Shown here: in pieces, positions 44,089 to 52,152 of the stretch | How the letters are laid out: each line of letters begins with the position of its first letter | How positions within the stretch are numbered: position 1 is the stretch's first letter | Origin: Enterococcus phoeniculicola ATCC BAA-412 | GTDB lineage: Bacteria > Bacillota > Bacilli > Lactobacillales > Enterococcaceae | NCBI RefSeq assembly: GCF_000407505.1 | Contig: NZ_ASWE01000002.1 | Coordinates: 496,001 to 560,000 of the forward strand | Length of the DNA stretch: 64,000 bases | Direction of reading: 5' to 3' | The notes under the pieces: generated by a model | Told to the model about the DNA's origin: nothing | The model's input: only the letters and a program-made list of their open reading frames with translations | Database searches by the model: none | Made by a program: the position numbers and the translations under genes

Positions 44089-44463
44089 CTATTTCTTCTC
44101 TTCATTTTGGTTAGTAGATATTCCCTGATTTTTTGGATGCTTTAGCTTCAAATCGTCTGCTTTAATAAACCAATTAACGGTGGTTCCTTCTCGGAAAACA
44201 TAATTGGCAACGGTATCCACAATTGGATTGACTAATTCAACTTCTGAATCATAGGTAAACTCTCGCAATGGTACATTTGCTGGGATACTTACTTGAATCA
44301 TTCGACCTTGAGCCGAAGATTTCAAGTTATAGGTTCGTTCTTTTACCTCATTACTAATCGTTCCATCCTCATTTTGTTTCCGTACCTCTCGGCGCAATGC
44401 AGAAAAGCGCAACTTACCAAAAGTTAGTCCTGAATCTACCACAATACCTTCCGTTAGTCTCAT
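44089..44463 (-). CDS. orf22: DUF961 protein (Tn916 orf22, YdcP-like)
   Basis: 124 residues of the YdcP/DUF961 family found at the start of Tn916-type transfer operons. Visible family features are TFGKLRFSALRREVRKQN near the N-terminus, the conserved centre SAQGRMIQVSIPANVP, and VELVNPIVDTVANY. The exact role is unknown. Homologs are needed for, or help, mobilisation and replication of ICEs. It overlaps nothing and follows its paralog orf23 by 12 bases. Confidence 0.9.
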   Translation of the reverse strand: MRLTEGIVVDSGLTFGKLRFSALRREVRKQNEDGTISNEVKERTYNLKSSAQGRMIQVSIPANVPLREFTYDSEVELVNPIVDTVANYVFREGTTVNWFIKADDLKLKHPKNQGISTNQNEEKK

Positions 44464-44475
44464 ATTTTTCTCCTC

Positions 44476-44790
44476 CTATGCTTTCACTAAATCATCGACA
44501 TACAACACATAATCTGTAAAACCGCGGTTCTCAATCTCATACCCTTTGGCAACTAAATGGGGATTAACGGCTTTTAACGGTTGGTCTTGATCAAAATCCT
44601 TTTCTCCGGCTTCCGCTGCAACTACGACTTCAATATCATCTGCTCGTTGTTTACTGGAATATAAATGGTAACTGCGACCAATAATCGTAGTATTCCGACC
44701 ATATCCTTCTGTTAAAACTTCACCCTCACCGGCATAACTTAACTTCCCAAAGGTTTCGGCCATATCTGGCACAACAAATTTCAATTCCAT
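44476..44790 (-). CDS. orf23: DUF961 protein (Tn916 orf23)
   Basis: 104 residues, a paralog of orf22 (AETFGKLSYAGEGEVLTEGYG, RSYHLYSSKQRADDIEVVV, KAVNPHLVAKGYEIENRG). In Tn916 it is the first gene of the transfer operon after orf24, and the operon is activated only when the element circularises. Here it is preceded by a terminator and by the adhesin gene. Confidence 0.9.
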   Translation of the reverse strand: MELKFVVPDMAETFGKLSYAGEGEVLTEGYGRNTTIIGRSYHLYSSKQRADDIEVVVAAEAGEKDFDQDQPLKAVNPHLVAKGYEIENRGFTDYVLYVDDLVKA

Positions 44791-44825
44791 ATTCTTATCC
44801 TCTTCTCATTTTTAGTTTTGGATAC

Positions 44826-44863
44826 AAAAATAGCGCAACCACTTTTTTTGGAGGCGGTCGCGC
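44826..44863 (-). terminator. Terminator of the adhesin gene
   Basis: On the minus strand GCGCGACCGC pairs with GTGGTTGCGC (G-U pairs included) and is followed by TATTTTTG. It separates the LPXTG gene from orf23. Confidence 0.75.
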
Positions 44864-44902
44864 GTGTTGGTTGTTACAATTTATTTGATTCATCTCATCA
44901 CC

Positions 44903-47900
44903 TTAGTTTCGGCGATTCCAGAAATAATAGCCAGCCGTTGCAAAGATCAAGGTAAAACCAATGAACAGTAAAATATTGGAGTTTTTCTCTCCGGTTTGAG
45001 GTAATGTCTTCGTTGTGGCCCGCGATTCTTGAGAGTCACTTGGAGTAGTTGGCGTTTCAGGTTTTTCTGGTGTACTAGGTGCTGTTGGAACTTCTTTTGG
45101 TGTTAAGGTTTGGGCTTTTTCCTTCAAATCCTCATTGTGTTTTCCATTGATATTTCCGTCTTTATCATAGTTGATCTCTTTAAAGGTAAAACTTGTACCC
45201 TCTGGATAGTTACTCGTGTCCACTTTTTCCGCAAGCACTGTTTTGGTGTATTCTTTATCATTCACTTCATAGTCAATTTTTCCTGATTTCCAGATTTCTT
45301 TGTTCGTACCATCTGGTAGTATAGCATACAGAATAGTCTCAAAAGCTTCTTTTGAACCATCCAGTACTTCATGAATAATGTAAACATCATCAAACATATC
45401 TACTATATCTCCGTGAGTAAAGGTTTTAGAACCATCTTCTAAGTGGGCTTTTGTTTGGATAGAAACATGACGCTCTACGTTACAATTTACAGTTTGTGCT
45501 TGATTATTCAAGCTAGCATCTTTTGCAATCGGCTCATCGCCTGCTTCAAAGGCTTCCTTATTTTCGTACACATAATTGAATAAAACAATGGTTTTATCCA
45601 AGACTTGCTCTATTGTTAGTTTATGTGGAATTTCCCAAGTTCCTGTTTTCTCTTTGTTAGCCAAATTTGATGTTGTTTCAGCAATCACGACAGGTTTGGC
45701 TTTTTGATCTTTTTCTTGAGCAGCTTTTGTTGCCCCTACATCAATTGCTTGAGCCACAACATACCATTCTTCTTTTATTTCATGCAAATTGTAGCTCAAT
45801 CTATCGACTAACTCGGTAGAAGCAAGCTTGGTTAATTCTTTAGTGCCGTTTTTCCAAGTTGCAAGGGAAGTTAAGCTATCTTCTTTTTCCGGCAAATCAT
45901 AAAACATCAAACGATTCAAACTAATAGAAAAATTCTTGTTGGTGAGTTTATCATAAGGAACTGTCACCGTCTTAATCGGTTGTTTTTGCCCTTTTTCGGT
46001 AATGGTAAAGATATATTCACTCTCGGTGTAATCGTCTTTGTTTTCCTTAAAAATAGAACGGATTTCTAGTGGCGCAATCTTTTGAAATCCTTCTGGTGCT
46101 TCCACTTCTTCGAGCAAATAATCCCCATAAGGCAGATTTTCAAACTTGCCATAACCATCAAATCCTAGTTGCTCATTGTAGGCTGTGGTAGCTTCATCTT
46201 CAGCACCTGTGATTTCGTTGGTTCCTTCTAATGGCGTAACTTTAAACGTTAAATCATTGAAGCCAGTTTCGGTAGTTCCCACAACTGATCCGGTAAATTT
46301 AAAGAAATCAAAGCCAAAGCGAATCACCTGTTCTTTCGCCGTAACGTCTCTGGTAATGACCGCATTTTTTTCGTTATCATCAACCTTTTTAATGGATACA
46401 GGGTATTTGGTTTGGTCTAAACTATACCCTTTTGGCGCCTTAGTTTCTTGCCAATAATATTCATTAATCGCTAAGTGTTTAACTGCAACTTGATTATTTT
46501 CATCTAAAGTCAAAGTGACGGTTTTATCAGAAGCATTTGTCCCCTTCACTAATTCTGGTTTGAAAGCATCATTCCATTTGACAGCTTGACCATCTTTTGC
46601 AGTAAAGAGAGTATATTCCGCTCCTGTAAATTCAGATTTCCCTTGAGTCTTATCCCCGGTATCTTTATCTTCTTTTGTCAAGGTTGTTTCACCGGTGATT
46701 TCTTGGTTTTGACCTTTCACATTACTAGTAACAAGTGCTACCGTTTGATTGGCATACTTTAATTCAACTTTCACTGGCTTAAAAGTGTTAACAAATCCAT
46801 TGCTAGCTTTGGTTTCCGTGATATAATACGTACCTAATTCCAAAGCCCTATCGATTTCTTTTGGTGTTTCTGCATGTCCTTTTTCATCAGTAATTATTTC
46901 TTGGACTATATCTCCAATAGAGCTGTCCTTTCGAATAGCAAAGGTATTACCAGCTAAAGTGTAATTTTCATTCCAAAGATCATTTCCAGTCTCTACCCCA
47001 GTTTTGTCCAAAATGATTTGACCTTTTTCACGAGTATTTTTAGAAACCACCGAAATCGTTTCTCCTGCTTTAATCGTGGCAATCATTGGTGTTTCATCAA
47101 TCGTATAAGGATCTGGCACCGATTTTTCCGTGATAGTTACCTTTGTACCATGGGGAATCCCATCTAATTTCGCAATCCCTTCCTTATCGGTAGTCACATC
47201 TTTTTCAGGTAAAGCTTTCCCAAAATCTAAATGAAACACTGTCCCAGGTACAACATTACCTGATTCTTTATCGACTTTTTTGATTTTCAGGGATCCTTTT
47301 GTCTCCACATCAATTATCACACTGTAAGTATTAGGTTTATCAATTGCCCCAGGCATTAAGGTTTGTTGCCCTGCTTTTTTATAAGCCACCGGTGTTCCGG
47401 TACCAACCGATTTTTTCAATGTCAGTAATCCTGGTTTGGAGTTTCCATTTGGTGTGAGCACTAATTTATTTCCATTCACACGATAATCAATGTTTGCGGT
47501 ATTTTGAACAACCTCATCGAACTCTGATAAGTTCAAACCATTAGTATCCGTTACCGTGATCGATTGACCTAACACTGTTTTTACTGTGGAATTATGGAAG
47601 CTTGGTTTCTTCTGATAATCTGCGATTGCATGATTGATTTTTGCCTCAATAGCTGCGATATTTACGGCACTACCATCCGATCGTTTGATTGAGTGAGGTG
47701 TGTAGCCATTGACTTCTTGCCAAATCATTTTTTGAGCCACAATATGAGTATCCACATCCGTACCCACTTCTTTCCACAAAACGGACACTAGTTTTGCTTT
47801 TTCCGGCATATCAGGTAATGGATTTTTCTCATAACCCGGAGTGAATTGATTATCAATCGGAATCCCTGGTTCAATACAGAAAATATCTTGTTTCACACCA

Positions 47901-48127
47901 TTATAGACAGCATAGTGAGGCACAGTGACTTCTGACATCAATCGTCCATCACTAAATGTACCTTCGACAGCATATTGATGCGCTAAATCTAATTCCACGG
48001 TTACCGTTTGTGGATGAGTAATTTCATCGGCCAAGGCAATCGTAGTGCCAATCGTTCCTCCAATTGTTTGTCCTAACAAAGCTATAGTCGCACACAATCG
48101 CCAATTTTTAAATCTCGGCTTTTTCAT
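44903..48127 (-). CDS. LPXTG-anchored Cna_B/VaFE-repeat adhesin with thioester domain
   Basis: 1074 residues. A signal peptide (1-34) is followed by a thioester-forming head with Cys84 in FCIEPG and a candidate Gln132 in AQKMIW. Several Cna_B/SpaA-type isopeptide domains (about 275-740) come next, such as KVDKESGNVVPGTVFHLD and GEYTLF-like units. A VaFE-type domain (about 885-1000), a Pro/Thr linker and the sortase motif LPQTGEKNSN before the last helix and RRN tail end the protein. Thioester domains bond covalently to host or matrix amines and isopeptides stiffen the stalk. It is carried at the orf23 end of the element and could aid cell contact or colonisation. Confidence 0.92.
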   Translation of the reverse strand: MKKPRFKNWRLCATIALLGQTIGGTIGTTIALADEITHPQTVTVELDLAHQYAVEGTFSDGRLMSEVTVPHYAVYNGVKQDIFCIEPGIPIDNQFTPGYEKNPLPDMPEKAKLVSVLWKEVGTDVDTHIVAQKMIWQEVNGYTPHSIKRSDGSAVNIAAIEAKINHAIADYQKKPSFHNSTVKTVLGQSITVTDTNGLNLSEFDEVVQNTANIDYRVNGNKLVLTPNGNSKPGLLTLKKSVGTGTPVAYKKAGQQTLMPGAIDKPNTYSVIIDVETKGSLKIKKVDKESGNVVPGTVFHLDFGKALPEKDVTTDKEGIAKLDGIPHGTKVTITEKSVPDPYTIDETPMIATIKAGETISVVSKNTREKGQIILDKTGVETGNDLWNENYTLAGNTFAIRKDSSIGDIVQEIITDEKGHAETPKEIDRALELGTYYITETKASNGFVNTFKPVKVELKYANQTVALVTSNVKGQNQEITGETTLTKEDKDTGDKTQGKSEFTGAEYTLFTAKDGQAVKWNDAFKPELVKGTNASDKTVTLTLDENNQVAVKHLAINEYYWQETKAPKGYSLDQTKYPVSIKKVDDNEKNAVITRDVTAKEQVIRFGFDFFKFTGSVVGTTETGFNDLTFKVTPLEGTNEITGAEDEATTAYNEQLGFDGYGKFENLPYGDYLLEEVEAPEGFQKIAPLEIRSIFKENKDDYTESEYIFTITEKGQKQPIKTVTVPYDKLTNKNFSISLNRLMFYDLPEKEDSLTSLATWKNGTKELTKLASTELVDRLSYNLHEIKEEWYVVAQAIDVGATKAAQEKDQKAKPVVIAETTSNLANKEKTGTWEIPHKLTIEQVLDKTIVLFNYVYENKEAFEAGDEPIAKDASLNNQAQTVNCNVERHVSIQTKAHLEDGSKTFTHGDIVDMFDDVYIIHEVLDGSKEAFETILYAILPDGTNKEIWKSGKIDYEVNDKEYTKTVLAEKVDTSNYPEGTSFTFKEINYDKDGNINGKHNEDLKEKAQTLTPKEVPTAPSTPEKPETPTTPSDSQESRATTKTLPQTGEKNSNILLFIGFTLIFATAGYYFWNRRN

Positions 48128-48154
48128 AGAATAAATCTCCTTTCAAAATTGGAT

Positions 48155-48185
48155 AAAAAAAGAGACATCCAATTCTGAATGCCTC
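48155..48185 (-). terminator. Terminator between the HTH regulator and adhesin genes
   Basis: On the minus strand GAGGCATTC pairs imperfectly with GATGTCTC and is followed by seven T residues. It lies about 30 bases after the regulator stop. Confidence 0.65.
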
Positions 48186-48215
48186 AAATGTTAAAACTAT
48201 TCTTTTCAAAAATTA

Positions 48216-49127
48216 TCAGATACCGTATACCAAAAACTCCAAAGAGACTTTTCCTATATAGGCATACTGAATAATACGATCGGTATTTGGGATATCTTTT
48301 CCATTCTCGTATCTATCCATCGACCATTTTGTAATAGGAGGCGAAAAAAACTTTCCAAAGTCTTCTCTTTCCAAACGATAATCCCTTCGAATTTTTCGAA
48401 GTCTTAATCCCATTCGGAAAGGGGCTAACTTTTCAAATTGGCTAACCTTGTTTCCCTCTTTTAACATCTTACTGTAAATATCTCCATATAAAATGTAGGA
48501 AACAGTCACTTTCCCAAGATAGGCAACATTCATCAATCTTTCGATATCAGGAATATTCGTACCTTTTTCCCATCTATTCACAACATTCTTGCCTGCTGGT
48601 CGATTAAAGTTCTTACCAAATTTTTCCAGTGTCTCGCCGCGATTTTTCCGAATCTCTTGGATTCGTTTTCCCATCGCCATTTTATCGACAAAGGGTAATT
48701 TAAACGAACCATCATCTTGTTTTATATTCATCAAAATTTCTTTACCATCGTTAGAGAGAAACACAGCAATTTTTTGCTGTACATCCTTTGATGGCTTTCG
48801 ACTACCGCTCAATATACGACTCATCAAAGGTGCATCAATTCCAATCTTTTGTGCTAACTGTTTACTTGTTAAACTATTCTTTTCTTTGAAAAACAACAAT
48901 TGATTTACTATAGTTGTTACAAGGTCAGTTTGATCCCCCAAAAGTGTATCTACATTGAAAATCTCACTTAAAACAGTATCGATATCCTTTGATATTTTTC
49001 TTGTTCCCTTTTCGTACTTTACTAAAGCACTTTGTGAAACACCTGCTAAATCAGCCAACTTCTTTTGAGATAGCTTGCGCTCTTTCCTTAAAGTTTTAAG
49101 TAAGTCACCACTTATATTTTCAGACAT
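48216..49127 (-). CDS. XRE-family regulator with four helix-turn-helix-like units
   Basis: 303 residues. Two ordinary XRE domains come first (about 8-60, LRKERKLSQKKLADLAGVSQ; about 66-118, SLTSKQLAQKIGIDAPLMSR). Two further units, similar to each other, follow: about 150-205 (RIQEIRKNRGETLEKFGKNF) and about 240-300 (RLRKIRRDYRLEREDFGKFF). Each ends in W/Y-E-N/K-G-x-x-I-P-x-x-x-R and V-S-x-x-x-L-Y-G. Four DNA-binding-like units in one chain are unusual. It is first at this end of the element, with a ribosome-site hairpin upstream, and may govern the adhesin or transfer genes. Confidence 0.85.
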   Translation of the reverse strand: MSENISGDLLKTLRKERKLSQKKLADLAGVSQSALVKYEKGTRKISKDIDTVLSEIFNVDTLLGDQTDLVTTIVNQLLFFKEKNSLTSKQLAQKIGIDAPLMSRILSGSRKPSKDVQQKIAVFLSNDGKEILMNIKQDDGSFKLPFVDKMAMGKRIQEIRKNRGETLEKFGKNFNRPAGKNVVNRWEKGTNIPDIERLMNVAYLGKVTVSYILYGDIYSKMLKEGNKVSQFEKLAPFRMGLRLRKIRRDYRLEREDFGKFFSPPITKWSMDRYENGKDIPNTDRIIQYAYIGKVSLEFLVYGI

Positions 49128-49131
49128 GAAA

Positions 49132-49156
49132 AAAGCACCTCCTCATGAGATGCTTT
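49132..49156 (-). promoter_or_regulatory. Hairpin hiding the ribosome site of the HTH regulator
   Basis: On the minus strand AAAGCATCTC, a 5-base loop, then GAGGTGCTTT followed by TTT. The Shine-Dalgarno GGAGGTG of the regulator is in the second arm. It could act as a terminator or as a translation switch. Confidence 0.55.
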
Positions 49157-49218
49157 CATCATACGCTGACGGTTAAAAACCTTCAAGGGAAAATATTCCG
49201 TTTTTGACAATTTTTTTG

Positions 49219-49272
49219 ATCCGTGACAACCGCATGACAGTTTAAACTTTTTTAAACGGGTAAGTCACGGAT
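49219..49272. promoter_or_regulatory. Nested inverted repeats upstream of the HTH regulator
   Basis: The outer arms ATCCGTGAC (49219-49227) and GTCACGGAT (49264-49272) enclose the inner arms GTTTAAA (49240-49246) and TTTAAAC (49251-49257). This is suitable as an autoregulatory operator for the multi-HTH protein, or as an element-end structure. Confidence 0.45.
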
Positions 49273-49322
49273 TTTTCGCCACTTGAAAAGATTGATTTAA
49301 TAGGATTCCCTCTTCAAAAATG

Positions 49323-49466
49323 CTACTTCTTAGGCTCATCCTCGTCCATGTAGAACTCTTCCAAGTATTCAATTGCGAGTTTTTCGCTCTCTTGTTCATC
49401 AAAATACCCTGAATTTATAGTGAAATTAAGCGCCTCAACAATTTCTTCTTTTCTATCGTTATTCAT
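49323..49466 (-). CDS. Small acidic protein (47 aa), unknown
   Basis: ATG at 49466 with AGGAGAT 9 bases upstream, stop at 49323. The sequence MNNDRKEEIVEALNFTINSG, then a helical acidic tail ending DEDEPKK, reads like a genuine short protein. No family known. It lies between the multi-HTH regulator and the chromosomal HD gene and so near the element boundary. It could be either element or host. Confidence 0.55.
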   Translation of the reverse strand: MNNDRKEEIVEALNFTINSGYFDEQESEKLAIEYLEEFYMDEDEPKK

Positions 49467-49520
49467 TTAAATTCTATCTCCTAAATTGTTATGAATACTA
49501 GTTAGATATATTTTTATCTT

Positions 49521-50123
49521 TCACTCTTCCTGCTGATTGAGCCACTGATTTGCTTGTCTTAACCAAGGATGTAAAACAAGGACTCCTTGTTTCAATGTCC
49601 AGTCAATATATGTTTTTGCTCCATGAACTAATGACATTTCTAGGGCTTTATTTAACTCGTCTAAGTAAGGAGCTGCGTATGATTGATCCCATTGTAATTT
49701 ATCAGCCAAAAAGACAATCAAATCCATTTTTGACGGAGAGCTTCTTAATGTTGTATGACATTCGATTGCATTCAGTATGGATACATCTCTCACACCAAAG
49801 AATTCATTTGCCAGTACTTTAGAGAGTCGCTGATGTAACAGCATAGGTACTTGTTTTTCTTCTGGATACACAGTTAAATTGAGTGTCTGACAGAGTGCTA
49901 CTCGCTCTTTGTTTGGAATAAACACACTACTGTCATGAAGTAGACCTGCAATATAGGCTGCTTCAGGGTCTGCAGAAAATTTAGAGGCTAAACGTTTTGC
50001 CTCAGACGCTACTGCTAGAGAGTGATTTGCTACCTCTGAAAATCCATAGTAAGTGAGATATGCAATCATCTGTTGCTCAACTGTTCCTTCCACTTCTAGT
50101 CTGAAATCAGTTAATTGAACCAT
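49521..50123 (-). CDS. YqeK-like HD-domain hydrolase
   Basis: 200 residues from MVQLTDFRLE, where AGGAGG sits 6 bases ahead; an earlier in-frame start overlaps the next gene. The HD metal site is visible: His in FSEVANHSLAVA, the HD pair in AGLLHDSSVF, His in ECHTTLR and Asp in VFLADKLQ. This matches the YqeK class, which in Gram-positive bacteria splits diadenosine tetraphosphate to ADP. Other enterococcal YqeK genes sit beside nadD. Here the neighbour is a GH13 gene, so this may be a second, divergent copy. The substrate is therefore tentative. Confidence 0.75.
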   Translation of the reverse strand: MVQLTDFRLEVEGTVEQQMIAYLTYYGFSEVANHSLAVASEAKRLASKFSADPEAAYIAGLLHDSSVFIPNKERVALCQTLNLTVYPEEKQVPMLLHQRLSKVLANEFFGVRDVSILNAIECHTTLRSSPSKMDLIVFLADKLQWDQSYAAPYLDELNKALEMSLVHGAKTYIDWTLKQGVLVLHPWLRQANQWLNQQEE

Positions 50124-50133
50124 TCCACTCCTC

Positions 50134-51774
50134 CTAGTTATTAAATAGATGTGCCTCATAAGGCGACAAGGTGATTTTAGAAGTGAGCATTGAATTTTGT
50201 TCGCTATTTCCTACTACATGACTCCATGAAGAATCAGAGAGGCTTTCAGGCAACCGCAGATTGGCTGGGCTTTCTGATAAATTGACCACAATTAGAAATC
50301 GATTGCTGTTTAGTATACGCTCATAGATAAACACTTGTGGATGCTCACTTAGATAAAGTTTATAGGAACCATAGACTAATGTCTCTGACTTTTTACGAAT
50401 CGCAATTAATTCTTTATAGAAATTTAAAATAGAGGATGAATCAGATTCTTGAAGTGCAACATTAATCTTATTCTTATTTGGATTAACATTCATCCATGGT
50501 GTTGATTCTGAAAAACCTGCGTAGTGCTCGTCAGTCCATTGCATAGGTGTTCGGCTATTATCACGAGTTGTTTTACTCACAATTCGTAAGGCGTCTGCTA
50601 CGCTTTTTCCCTCATCCAATAATCGAAAATAAAACGCACGCGAATCAACAGCATCTATTTCATCAATTGTTGTGTAGGGATAATTAGTCATACCAATCTC
50701 TTGTCCTTGATAAATAAAAGGTGTTCCTTGTAAAAAGAAATACATCATAGCGATAGCTTTGGCTGAATCTTTCCAGTAAATTGTATCATTTCCGAAAGCA
50801 GAAACAGCTCGCGGTACATCATGATTTTCCATATATAAGGCATTCCAGCCCTTCTTGTCTAATGCAGTCTGCCAAGTAGATAACGCATTTTTTAGCTGAA
50901 CAACATCTAGTTTTCCAGTCTCTTCTTTATTCCAAAGAGAAATGTGATCAAATTCAAAAATCATGTTGAAATAGCCATCTTCACCTACCCATTTTGGTGC
51001 TTGCTGTGCAGAAACTCCGCTTGCTTCTCCTACGGTCATGATGTCATATTTTTTAAATAGGTCACGCAGTTCTTCCAAATGAGCTTCGATTCCTGGTACA
51101 TTCATAAATGGATCAAATGGATGATTTTTAGGCGTTGTATCCAAAGAAGCTTTTTTGATGTGTGAAATTGCATCTAACCGAAACCCGTCAATTCCTTTTT
51201 CCAGCCACCATTCAATCATTGTGAAAATTTCTTTTTTTAGCATCTTGTTTTCCCAATTCAAATCAGGCTGTTCTTTTGCAAATACATGCATATAATATTG
51301 CTGGCTCTGTTCATCATAGCTCCAGATTGAGCCGCCAAAAATTGATTCCCAATTTGATGGAGGAGTATCAGGTGTCCCCTCTGCCCAAATGTAATAATCA
51401 CGATACGGATTATCTAGTCCTTTTTTTGATTCAATAAACCACTGATGCTGATCAGAAGAATGATTGATGACTAAGTCCATGATGATTTTTATCCCACAAT
51501 CATGCGCCTCTTTTAAAAGTAAATCGAACTCTTCCATGGTACCGAAATCACTTAAAATCCCCTGGTAATCACTGATATCATAACCATTGTCTACATTGGG
51601 AGAATCATAAATAGGATTAATCCAGATAAAGTCAATACCCAAATCTACCAGATACGGCAATTTTTCACGAATTCCATTTAAATCTCCAATTCCATCATTG
51701 TTACTGTCGTAAAAGCTTCGTGGATAAATTTGATAACCCACCGCCTCTTTCCACCATGCACGTGTTTGTTTCAT
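50134..51774 (-). CDS. GH13 alpha-glucosidase (oligo-1,6-glucosidase/dextran glucosidase type)
   Basis: 546 residues from MKQTRAWWKE (GGAGG 8 bases upstream). Alpha-amylase family regions: I DLVINHSSDQH, II GFRLDAISHI with the nucleophile Asp, III MTVGEASGV with the acid/base Glu, IV YMENHDVPR. A C-terminal beta domain follows (about 465-546). The length and the GEASGV pattern fit intracellular enzymes that release glucose from isomalto-oligosaccharides, dextran fragments or sucrose-like sugars. It is preceded by a LacI-type palindrome and is probably induced by its substrate. It cannot be separated from trehalose-6-phosphate hydrolase with certainty. Confidence 0.85.
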   Translation of the reverse strand: MKQTRAWWKEAVGYQIYPRSFYDSNNDGIGDLNGIREKLPYLVDLGIDFIWINPIYDSPNVDNGYDISDYQGILSDFGTMEEFDLLLKEAHDCGIKIIMDLVINHSSDQHQWFIESKKGLDNPYRDYYIWAEGTPDTPPSNWESIFGGSIWSYDEQSQQYYMHVFAKEQPDLNWENKMLKKEIFTMIEWWLEKGIDGFRLDAISHIKKASLDTTPKNHPFDPFMNVPGIEAHLEELRDLFKKYDIMTVGEASGVSAQQAPKWVGEDGYFNMIFEFDHISLWNKEETGKLDVVQLKNALSTWQTALDKKGWNALYMENHDVPRAVSAFGNDTIYWKDSAKAIAMMYFFLQGTPFIYQGQEIGMTNYPYTTIDEIDAVDSRAFYFRLLDEGKSVADALRIVSKTTRDNSRTPMQWTDEHYAGFSESTPWMNVNPNKNKINVALQESDSSSILNFYKELIAIRKKSETLVYGSYKLYLSEHPQVFIYERILNSNRFLIVVNLSESPANLRLPESLSDSSWSHVVGNSEQNSMLTSKITLSPYEAHLFNN

Positions 51775-51836
51775 ATCCGATTCCTCCATTTTTCTAGATA
51801 CTTCTCAGTATAAAGGAAAACATACCTTAAAAACTG

Positions 51837-51852
51837 TTGTTACCGGTAACAA
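51837..51852. promoter_or_regulatory. LacI/GalR-type operator upstream of the GH13 gene
   Basis: TTGTTACCGGTAACAA is a perfect 16-base palindrome with the central CG typical of LacI-family operators, about 60 bases before the gene start. No LacI gene lies in the window, so the repressor is encoded elsewhere. The rest of the 51775-52152 gap shows nothing beyond the terminator at 52025. Confidence 0.6.
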
Positions 51853-52024
51853 GATGAGCGTGATTATTTATTTTTGTTTACATAATATATTTATTGTTTA
51901 TTTTTGAGAGAACGTTTTCTAATTACTTCTGAAAAACCTTCATAAGTAATTCTATTTGCTGGTCAAGCTTATTTCATTCATAGAGTGCTTGAATAAGAGT
52001 TCCTCTGTTTTTATATGTGTTTTT

Positions 52025-52057
52025 AAAGAAAACCAGCTACACCAATGGTCTAGCTGG
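52025..52057 (-). terminator. Terminator of the AAA-VWA gene
   Basis: On the minus strand CCAGCTA and TAGCTGG enclose a self-complementary loop (ACCATTGGT) and are followed by TTTTCTTT. It lies about 95 bases after the stop. Confidence 0.7.
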
Positions 52058-52152
52058 AGAATTTACGTATTCTTTTTTAGTGTAAGCAGGAACTCCGTGT
52101 TCTATTCGATAACTCGCTAGTTTTTACACTACTCCCAGAGCGCATTTGCCAA

